Shown piece by piece: positions 1 through 4,853 of a stretch of 6,161 nucleotides of DNA. Origin of the DNA: an uncultured Clostridia bacterium (GTDB lineage Bacteria > Bacillota > Clostridia > Oscillospirales > Ruminococcaceae); contig CAMGJS010000064.1 of assembly GCA_946056455.1 (NCBI GenBank), positions 1-6,161 on the forward strand, in the 5' to 3' direction. Every line of letters begins with the position of its first letter. Within the stretch, counting starts at the first letter, position 1. The notes below the pieces were generated by a model. That model was not told where the DNA came from. It searched no databases and saw only the letters and a list, made by a program, of their open reading frames with translations. The translations under genes and the position numbers were made by a program.

Positions 1-28
1 AGAGCCGTTTTATTCGTCAAGAAAAGAT

Positions 29-67
29 TTGACACAGATTTTACAAAACATTTCTTTGTAACTTTAC
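29..67 (+). promoter_or_regulatory. Candidate PhoP/PhoB box (11-bp phased repeats)
   Basis: Hexamers recur with an 11-bp period on the + strand: TTGACA at 29-34, TTTACA at 40-45, TTTCTT at 51-56 and CTTTAC at 62-67. The first two are close to the TT[AT]ACA hexamers with about 5-bp spacers that B. subtilis PhoP binds; the third is degenerate, and the fourth reads best (TTTACA, 63-68) shifted by one base. Relative to the proposed -10 at 78-83 the array covers roughly -60 to -23, the usual place for PhoP sites at activated promoters. The position directly upstream of pstS and the presence of a PhoB/PhoP-type regulator in the same operon support autoregulation. The repeat pattern is seen; the assignment to PhoP is inference. 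Confidence 0.6.
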
Positions 68-70
68 AAA
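55..70. promoter_or_regulatory. Palindromic operator candidate over the -35 region
   Basis: TTTGTAA (55-61) and TTACAAA (64-70) are perfect 7-bp inverted arms separated by CT. A third arm, TTACAAA at 41-47, forms a second perfect inverted repeat with 55-61 across 7 bases, and TTTACAAAA is a 9-bp direct repeat at 40-48 and 63-71. The element overlaps the proposed -35, where a dimeric regulator would act. It shares bases with the phased PhoP-like hexamers, so it may be the same site seen another way. No particular regulator can be named. Confidence 0.4.
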
Positions 71-83
71 AGAACAATATACT
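56..83 (+). promoter_or_regulatory. Candidate sigma-A promoter of the pst operon
   Basis: A -10 of TATACT (78-83; one mismatch to TATAAT) lies 16 bases downstream of a weak -35, TTGTAA (56-61; four of six matches to TTGACA). Transcription would begin near base 90, giving a leader of about 42 nt before pstS. A poor -35 inside an activator-binding array is typical of PhoP-dependent promoters. No better-spaced promoter is visible in bases 1-131. Confidence 0.55.
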
Positions 84-115
84 CAAGATGCAATATGAAA
101 TGCAAAAACAAATCT

Positions 116-128
116 GAAAGGAAACTTT
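116..128 (+). promoter_or_regulatory. pstS ribosome binding site within a possible GAAA-loop hairpin
   Basis: AGGA (119-122) sits 9 bases before the pstS ATG and fixes the start. It lies in the 13-mer GAAAGGAAACTTT, which can fold as AAAG/CTTT (117-120 with 125-128) closed by a GAAA tetraloop. The same 13 bases occur before pstB at 2724-2736. The stem is only 4 bp and mostly A-U, so stable folding in the cell is uncertain. Confidence 0.55.
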
Positions 129-131
129 ATT

Positions 132-932
132 ATGAAAAAAATACTTGCTTTAATTGCAGCGTCACTCGTAATCTGCGCTTCAATGTCAGGATGCGGGGCT
201 TCAAAATCATCCGTATCAACAGACGGTTCGACATCAATGGAAAAGGTAATCGGCGTTCTTGGCGAAACCTTTGAAAACGATACGGGAATATCGGTTACAT
301 ATAACCCGACAGGTTCAGGCTCAGGAATAAAGGCGGTCGCTTCGGGAACATGCGACATAGGACTTTCGAGCAGAAAGCTTAAAGATGAAGAAAAGGCAGA
401 AGGTCTTACTGAAACAATTCTTGCCTATGACGGAATTGCAATAATCGTTCACCCCGAAAACCCCGTAGAAGACCTTGATGTTGAAACGATTGCAAAAATC
501 TATACGGGAGAAATCAAAAACTGGAAAGAGCTTGGCGGAAACGACGCTGAAATCGTTCTTATCGGACGAGAAGCAGGAAGCGGAACAAGAGACGGCTTTG
601 AATCGGTTACAAAAACAAGCGACAAGTGCAAATACCGTCAGGAGCTTACCTCGACAGGAGATGTTATAACTACCGTTTCTCAGAACCCCAACGCTATAGG
701 ATACGCTTCAACCGCTTCTGTTAAAGATACGGTAAAGGCAGTCAAGGTTGGCGGAGTCGCTCCTTCGGAGGAAACAATCAAAGACGGCAGTTATGTTGTT
801 CAGCGTCCGTTCGTTCTTGTAACAAAGAGCGACAAGAAGCTTTCACAGAGCGCACAGAAGTTCTTTGATTATGCAACATCACCCAAGGCTTCGGAAGCTA
901 TCAAATCAGCAGGAGTTGTTCCCGCAAACTAA
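132..932 (+). CDS. pstS: Phosphate ABC transporter, substrate-binding lipoprotein PstS
   Basis: Binds inorganic phosphate outside the cell and delivers it to the PstC-PstA channel. The 266-residue product starts with a Lys-rich n-region and hydrophobic core (residues 2-17), then a lipobox MSGC with Cys21 as the lipidation site, so it should be tethered to the outer face of the membrane. The mature protein is a PBP-like type II fold. Phosphate-site motifs of the family are visible: DGSTSM (31-36), TGSGSGIKA (60-68), DIGLSSR (75-81), YDGIAII (99-105), EAGSGTRDGF (147-156) and AIGYAS (188-193). The length is usual for Firmicute PstS and shorter than the E. coli protein. ATG at 132 is preceded by AGGA. 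It heads the operon behind the PhoP-like box. The assignment is firm; only minor relatives of the PstS family are alternatives. Confidence 0.97.
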   Translation: MKKILALIAASLVICASMSGCGASKSSVSTDGSTSMEKVIGVLGETFENDTGISVTYNPTGSGSGIKAVASGTCDIGLSSRKLKDEEKAEGLTETILAYDGIAIIVHPENPVEDLDVETIAKIYTGEIKNWKELGGNDAEIVLIGREAGSGTRDGFESVTKTSDKCKYRQELTSTGDVITTVSQNPNAIGYASTASVKDTVKAVKVGGVAPSEETIKDGSYVVQRPFVLVTKSDKKLSQSAQKFFDYATSPKASEAIKSAGVVPAN

Positions 933-949
933 GTTTGTTTTATAATACG

Positions 950-990
950 GTCAAGGCGGATGAAATATTTTCCGTCTTATCGTGTTTGAC
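950..990 (+). other. Bulged stem-loop between pstS and pstC
   Basis: GTCAA (950-954) pairs with TTGAC (986-990), and directly inside it GGCGGA (955-960) pairs with TCCGTC (971-976) with one G-U, leaving a 10-nt AT-rich loop and a 9-nt bulge at 977-985. No U-run follows, so it is not an intrinsic terminator. The structure ends at the base before the pstC GAGG. Known precedent: uneven stability of pstS-containing mRNA gives excess binding protein over membrane subunits in B. subtilis. That role here is inference. Confidence 0.4.
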
Positions 991-1000
991 GAGGTGCTTT

Positions 1001-1864
1001 ATGACAAAGAATAAAATTATTGAATCTGTCATTCACGGCGTTTTTCTAATACTTGGACTTGTGACTGTCGGATGTGTTTTTCTGATAACGATATACCTTG
1101 TTATATCGGGAATACCCGCAATAAAGGAAATTGGTCTTATTGACTTTATTTTCGGCACTGAATGGGCTTCTACAGCCGCAGAACCACGCTATGGAATTCT
1201 CCCTTTTATACTGACAAGTATATACGGTACTGCAGGAGCGATTGTTATAGGAGTTCCGATAGGATTCTTTACTGCGGTATATCTTTCTAAAATTGCAAAG
1301 CCGAAAATCAAATCATTTATGGAAAGCGCAGTAAGCCTTTTAGCAGGAATACCGTCGGTTGTATACGGACTTGTCGGAATGCTTGTGCTTGTTCCCGGAA
1401 TAAGAAAGCTGTTCAATATCCCCGACGGAGCAAGTCTTTTTGCGGCGATAATCGTTCTTGCGATAATGATTTTGCCCTCGATAATAAAAGTTTCAATGAC
1501 CGCTCTGGAAGCTGTTCCGAAAGAATATGAGGACGCTTCACTCGCTTTGGGAGCAACTCCTGTTGAAACATATTTCAGGGTATCTGTTCCTGCGGCAAAA
1601 AGCGGTATTGCCGCCGCGGTTGTTCTTGGAGTCGGCAGAGCCATAGGCGAGGCTATGGCGGTTATGATGGTATCTGGAAATGTTCCTAATATGCCGTCGC
1701 TTTTCCAGAGTGTGCGTTTTCTTACGACTGCGGTTGCAAGCGAGATGTCATATTCAAGCGGACTTCAACAACAGGCTTTATTCTCTATTGCGCTTGTGTT
1801 ATTCTTATTCATCATGCTGATTAACGCAACGCTAAACTTCTTCTTAAAAAAAGAAAGGGACTGA
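1001..1864 (+). CDS. pstC: Phosphate ABC transporter, permease subunit PstC
   Basis: One of two membrane subunits of the high-affinity phosphate importer. The 287-residue product has about six hydrophobic segments (near 11-36, 68-94, 108-132, 146-167, 202-224 and 258-281). It carries the PstC/PstA hallmarks LAGIPSVVYG (114-123), the EAA loop that docks on the ATPase (about 170-197, with ALEAVPKEYEDAS and LGATP), and GRAIGEAMA (212-220). The same frame extends back to a TTG at 935, but those 22 extra residues look nothing like a PstC N-terminus and overlap the intergenic stem-loop. ATG at 1001 has GAGG at 991-994 and gives the normal family length, so I choose it. It sits 68 bases after pstS and 3 bases before pstA. 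PstC rather than PstA is chosen by order and by the segment around FGTEW and YGILPF. Confidence 0.96.
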   Translation: MTKNKIIESVIHGVFLILGLVTVGCVFLITIYLVISGIPAIKEIGLIDFIFGTEWASTAAEPRYGILPFILTSIYGTAGAIVIGVPIGFFTAVYLSKIAKPKIKSFMESAVSLLAGIPSVVYGLVGMLVLVPGIRKLFNIPDGASLFAAIIVLAIMILPSIIKVSMTALEAVPKEYEDASLALGATPVETYFRVSVPAAKSGIAAAVVLGVGRAIGEAMAVMMVSGNVPNMPSLFQSVRFLTTAVASEMSYSSGLQQQALFSIALVLFLFIMLINATLNFFLKKERD

Positions 1865-1867
1865 TAT

Positions 1868-2719
1868 ATGCTTAGTAAAAAGAGAAAAGCCTATATTCTG
1901 GCTATGAAAAGCATTATGCTTATATCCACGGCGCTTACTGCGGCACTTGTAGTCTTTCTTGTTGCATTTGTTTTTATTAAAGGCATCCCTCATATTTCCT
2001 GGGAGCTTCTTTCAACGAAGCCAAGCTATATAGACGGAAAAATCGGTATTCTGCCTGACATACTGAGTACAGTTTATATTGTAATCGCAACGCTTTTGTT
2101 TGTTCTTCCTCTTGGCGTCGGAGCGGCGATATACCTTACCGAATATGCAAAAAACAAAAAAATTGTAGGAATAATCGAATACGCGGCGGAAACTCTTTCG
2201 GGTATTCCTTCTATCATATACGGGCTTGTGGGAATGCTCTTTTTCTGTCAGTTTTTAGGGTTCAAGACTTCCCTTCTTGCAGGCGCTCTGACTCTTGTGA
2301 TAATGAATCTGCCGACAATTATGAGAACAACGCAGGAAAGCCTTAAAACAGTTCCGCAAAGCTATCGCGACGGAGCGTTCGGACTTGGCGCAGGAAAATG
2401 GCGCGTTATCAGAACGGTTGTTCTTCCCGGTTGCGTTGACGGAGTTATCACGGGTTGTATTCTTTCTGTCGGAAGAATTCTCGGTGAGTCTGCGGCACTT
2501 TTTTTTACGGCAGGCTTTGCACATTCACTGTACGGAATACTGAGCGGTCTTGTAAATCCGGGAGCTACGCTCACCGTTGCGCTTTATGTATACGCAAAGG
2601 AAAATGGTGAATTTGAAGTTGCGTTTGCAATAGCGGCGATACTTATGGCTCTTACACTTCTTATAAATCTTTCAGCAACGCTTGTCGGCAAATATTTTGC
2701 TAAAAAGCGTGAACTCTGA
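1868..2719 (+). CDS. pstA: Phosphate ABC transporter, permease subunit PstA
   Basis: Second membrane subunit, expected to pair with PstC to form the phosphate channel. The 283-residue product has about six hydrophobic segments (near 15-37, 67-92, 108-130, 136-156, 192-213 and 249-274). It shares [10 protein letters not shown] (110-119), an EAA loop (157-187, from ESLKTVP through FGLGAGKW to VVLP) and [10 protein letters not shown] (202-211). The region after TM5 ([20 protein letters not shown]) is PstA-like. ATG at 1868 follows AAGGGA (1855-1860) at 7 bases. The pstC stop, one TAT codon and this ATG lie in a single reading frame, so the two permeases are separated only by a TGA. Tight spacing suggests translational coupling that would keep the channel subunits equimolar. 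The identification is firm. Confidence 0.96.
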   Translation: MLSKKRKAYILAMKSIMLISTALTAALVVFLVAFVFIKGIPHISWELLSTKPSYIDGKIGILPDILSTVYIVIATLLFVLPLGVGAAIYLTEYAKNKKIVGIIEYAAETLSGIPSIIYGLVGMLFFCQFLGFKTSLLAGALTLVIMNLPTIMRTTQESLKTVPQSYRDGAFGLGAGKWRVIRTVVLPGCVDGVITGCILSVGRILGESAALFFTAGFAHSLYGILSGLVNPGATLTVALYVYAKENGEFEVAFAIAAILMALTLLINLSATLVGKYFAKKREL

Positions 2720-2723
2720 TACC

Positions 2724-2736
2724 GAAAGGAAACTTT
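2724..2736 (+). promoter_or_regulatory. pstB ribosome binding site, identical 13-mer to the pstS leader
   Basis: GAAAGGAAACTTT here is identical to bases 116-128 before pstS, including the potential AAAG-GAAA-CTTT hairpin. AGGA (2727-2730) is 11 bases from the pstB ATG, a long but workable spacing that folding of the small hairpin would shorten. This site supports the ATG at 2742 over the TTG at 2682, which lies inside pstA. Confidence 0.5.
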
Positions 2737-2741
2737 TTAAA

Positions 2742-3497
2742 ATGGGCGATATATTGACAGCAAAAAACCTGAATTTATGGTATGACAAGACAAAGGCGCT
2801 TAAAGATATAAACATAAACATACCCGAAAACAGCATAACAGCGTTTATTGGTCCTTCGGGTTGCGGAAAATCAACATTTTTAAAAACTCTTAACAGAATG
2901 AACGACCTTATCCCTAATGTAAAAATAACGGGAGAGGTATGCTATAAAGGGCAGGATATTTACGGAAATTCTGTTGATGTGAACGAGCTCAGGAGAAATA
3001 TCGGAATGGTATTTCAGAAGCCTAACCCCTTCCCTATGAGCATTTATGACAACATCGCATACGGCCCGCGCACACACGGAATAAAAAGCAAGGTTAAGCT
3101 TGACGAAATAGTTGAACAATCGCTTCGTAACGCGGCTATATGGGACGAAGTGAAAGACAGACTTAAAAAGAACGCTCTGGGAATGTCGGGAGGTCAACAG
3201 CAAAGGCTTTGTATAGCAAGGGCGTTGGCTGTAAAACCCGATATACTTCTGATGGACGAACCGACTTCTGCATTAGACCCTATTTCAACACTGAGAATAG
3301 AAGAACTTGCTATTGAGCTGAAAAAGAGTTATACTATTGTCATAGTAACTCATAATATGCAGCAAGCGGTCAGAATTTCAGATTATACAGCGTTCTTTCT
3401 TCTCGGTGAACTTGTTGAATTCGGCAAGACGGACCAGTTGTTCTCGCAACCCGTTGATAAGCGCACTGAAGATTACATAACAGGAAGGTTTGGATAA
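2742..3497 (+). CDS. pstB: Phosphate ABC transporter, ATP-binding protein PstB
   Basis: Cytoplasmic ATPase that powers phosphate import through PstC-PstA; in well-studied systems it also relays transporter state to PhoU. The 251-residue product has Walker [10 protein letters not shown] (37-45), Q-loop [10 protein letters not shown] (91-100, Gln92; a PstB-specific signature), ABC signature MSGGQQQR (148-155), Walker B ILLMDEP (168-174), D-loop SALD (176-179) and switch His204 (VTHNMQQA). The signature begins with Met where LSGGQ is usual, a mild change unlikely to abolish activity. The frame opens earlier at a TTG (2682), but the ATG at 2742 has a Shine-Dalgarno, avoids a 38-base overlap with pstA and gives the usual length of about 250 residues. 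The stop overlaps the phoU start as TAATG. Confidence 0.97.
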   Translation: MGDILTAKNLNLWYDKTKALKDININIPENSITAFIGPSGCGKSTFLKTLNRMNDLIPNVKITGEVCYKGQDIYGNSVDVNELRRNIGMVFQKPNPFPMSIYDNIAYGPRTHGIKSKVKLDEIVEQSLRNAAIWDEVKDRLKKNALGMSGGQQQRLCIARALAVKPDILLMDEPTSALDPISTLRIEELAIELKKSYTIVIVTHNMQQAVRISDYTAFFLLGELVEFGKTDQLFSQPVDKRTEDYITGRFG

Positions 3498-4135
3498 TGA
3501 GAAACAGATTTGACGAACAGCTTGCAAAGCTTAATACAGAAATGATTGAAATGGGCGCTCTTTGTGAAGAAGCGATTGCGCTTGCATCAAAGGCTCTTAC
3601 AACAGGAGATGTCAACCTTGCGGAAAAGGTAGTTCCTATCTCATCGGATATCGACCACAAGGAGCGCGACATAGAATCGCATTGCTTCAAGCTTATCTTA
3701 CAGCAACAGCCCGTTGCAAAAGACCTGAGACAGATTTCTGCGGCTCTTAAAATGATAACCGATATGGAGCGTATAGGAGACCAGGCTGAAGATATTGCAG
3801 AGATAATTACATATCTTCAGGGCAAGACCGCAAACGAAACAGTTCATATCAAGGATATGGCGGCGGAAACAATAACAATGGTGACAAACAGCGTCGACGC
3901 TTATGTAAAACAGGATATCAGCCTTGCAAAATCTGTAATAGAACACGACGACCTTGTTGACGAATATTTTGACAGAATAAAGTTCAGTCTTATAAAGATG
4001 ATTTCAAAAACGCCCGAAAACGGCGAATATGCTCTTGACCTTTTAATGATAGCAAAATACTTTGAGCGTATCGGCGACCACGCGACAAATATTGCGGAAT
4101 GGGTAATATATTCCGTTACGGGTAACCGCAAGTAA
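3497..4135 (+). CDS. phoU: Phosphate transport system regulator PhoU
   Basis: PhoU proteins act at the membrane between the Pst transporter and the PhoR kinase, repressing the Pho response when phosphate is plentiful and limiting uptake. The 212-residue product is an all-helical two-repeat protein. Each repeat has the metal-binding E/DxxxD signature: DMERIGDQAEDIAE (89-102, with Glu91, Asp95 and Asp99) and YFERIGDHATNIAE (188-201, with Glu190, Asp194 and Asn198). The run QQPVAKDLRQI (70-80) is also typical. The length is slightly below the 220-235 common in the family. The ATG shares its A with the pstB stop codon, and GGAAGG (3483-3488) precedes it by 8 bases, indicating coupled translation. 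Its place between pstB and the two-component genes matches its role. Confident call. Confidence 0.96.
   Translation: MRNRFDEQLAKLNTEMIEMGALCEEAIALASKALTTGDVNLAEKVVPISSDIDHKERDIESHCFKLILQQQPVAKDLRQISAALKMITDMERIGDQAEDIAEIITYLQGKTANETVHIKDMAAETITMVTNSVDAYVKQDISLAKSVIEHDDLVDEYFDRIKFSLIKMISKTPENGEYALDLLMIAKYFERIGDHATNIAEWVIYSVTGNRK
4094..4129 (+). other. Competing inverted repeats in the 3' end of phoU
   Basis: CGGAAT (4095-4100) pairs with ATTCCG (4110-4115), and GTTA (4115-4118) can pair with TAAC (4123-4126) just after it. An alternative outer stem, GCGG (4094-4097) with CCGC (4126-4129), excludes both. This sits 9 bases before the hairpin at the next gene's Shine-Dalgarno. There is no U-run, so it is not a terminator. 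The bases also encode the PhoU C-terminus, so the structure may be incidental. Confidence 0.25.
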
Positions 4136-4137
4136 TT

Positions 4138-4150
4138 CTCCAAAAAGGAG
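4138..4150 (+). promoter_or_regulatory. Response-regulator Shine-Dalgarno within a small hairpin
   Basis: GGAG (4147-4150) is the Shine-Dalgarno, 10 bases before the ATG at 4161. It is exactly complementary to CTCC (4138-4141) across a loop of five A residues. Folding would hide it. A ribosome finishing phoU at the TAA (4133-4135) would cover the hairpin and open it, so translation of the regulator could depend on translation of phoU. The complementarity is seen; the control is inference. Confidence 0.45.
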
Positions 4151-4160
4151 TTGATAAAAT

Positions 4161-4853
4161 ATGATATGGTGCGTTGAGGATGACGCAAGTATAAGAGATA
4201 TAGAGGTTTATGCTCTGCAATCCACGGGATTTGACGCAAAAGGCTTTGAGGACGGAGACAGCTTTCTGCAAGCTCTTAAAACAGAAAAGCCTGACCTTGT
4301 TCTTCTTGATGTAATGCTCCCGGGGACAGACGGAACGGAAGTATTGAAAAAGATGAAAAGCAATTCGGATTTTGCTGATATTCCCGTTATTATGGCGACC
4401 GCAAAGGGCTCGGAATTCGATAAGGTACAGAGCCTTGACTGCGGCGCGGACGATTATCTTGTAAAGCCATTCGGTATGCTTGAAATGGTATCAAGAGTAA
4501 AGGCTGTACTGAGAAGATGCAAGCCGAAGGATGAAAATGTCATTCTGCAAACAGGCAATCTGACACTTAATGTCAACGAAAGAACAGTTATAATCAGCGG
4601 TGAGAAAATTTCTCTTACATACAAGGAATTTGAGCTTTTAAAGCTTTTTCTTCAAAATCCCAAAACTGTTTTCACAAGAGACAGACTATATAATGAAATA
4701 TGGGGCTCGGATTTTATCGGCGAAACAAGAACTGTCGATATGCACATAAGAACGCTTCGGCAAAAGCTCGGAGAATACGGAAAGCTGATTGAAACTGTCC
4801 GCAATGTAGGATACAGAATGTCAACAGACGGAGGAAAAAACGATGACAAGTAA
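4161..4853 (+). CDS. phoP: OmpR/PhoB-family response regulator (PhoP/PhoB)
   Basis: DNA-binding output of the phosphate two-component system. The 230-residue product has an N-terminal receiver (about 1-118) with acidic pocket VEDD (5-8), phosphoacceptor Asp50 (VLLDVMLPG), switch Thr80 and KPFG (Lys102). A C-terminal OmpR/PhoB winged helix (about 126-222) follows, with LTYKEFELL (152-160), the recognition-helix region RTVDMHIRTLRQKL (190-203) and VRNVGYR (213-219). The receiver starts very close to the initiator Met, without the usual few extra residues, but its first strand is intact. The gene follows phoU after 25 bases and overlaps the kinase gene by 11. Family alone cannot separate PhoP from other OmpR-type regulators such as VanR or ResD; the pst-phoU context makes PhoP/PhoB by far the likeliest. 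Its expected target is the repeat array upstream of pstS. Confidence 0.92.
   Translation: MIWCVEDDASIRDIEVYALQSTGFDAKGFEDGDSFLQALKTEKPDLVLLDVMLPGTDGTEVLKKMKSNSDFADIPVIMATAKGSEFDKVQSLDCGADDYLVKPFGMLEMVSRVKAVLRRCKPKDENVILQTGNLTLNVNERTVIISGEKISLTYKEFELLKLFLQNPKTVFTRDRLYNEIWGSDFIGETRTVDMHIRTLRQKLGEYGKLIETVRNVGYRMSTDGGKNDDK

Noticed and set aside
1..28. First 28 bases, searched for the end of an upstream gene, terminator or RNA
   Set aside because: It is too short to judge; no stem-loop with a U-run, tRNA or coding signal is visible.
83..358. 91-residue minus-strand open frame across the pstS start
   Set aside because: It runs antisense over the PstS signal peptide and promoter region, with no family resemblance or start signals.
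475..669. 64-residue + strand open frame inside pstS
   Set aside because: It is an alternate-frame shadow, rich in Lys, Glu and Gln from shifted codons, with no ribosome site.
935..1000. TTG-initiated N-terminal extension of pstC (22 residues)
   Set aside because: The extra residues have no PstC character, the TTG has no good Shine-Dalgarno, and the region is better explained by an intergenic stem-loop followed by GAGG and ATG at 1001.
1592..1614. GCGGCAA / TTGCCGC 7-bp inverted repeat within pstC
   Set aside because: It lies in the conserved EAA-loop region; Ala-rich codons explain the GC-rich pairing, and no U-run or gene boundary is nearby.
1189..1644. 151-residue open frame on the minus strand inside pstC
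   Set aside because: It is antisense to a well-supported permease, has no recognisable domain or ribosome site, and is explained by codon bias of the sense gene.
1846..1858. A7 run near the pstC end followed by a Shine-Dalgarno-like AAGGGA, resembling a -1 frameshift site
   Set aside because: A -1 shift adds only about seven residues before a TAG and reaches no new domain; AAGGGA is simply the pstA ribosome site.
2682..2741. TTG-initiated extension of pstB into pstA
   Set aside because: It overlaps the PstA C-terminus in another frame, lacks a ribosome site, and gives 20 residues not found in PstB; ATG 2742 has AGGA and normal length.
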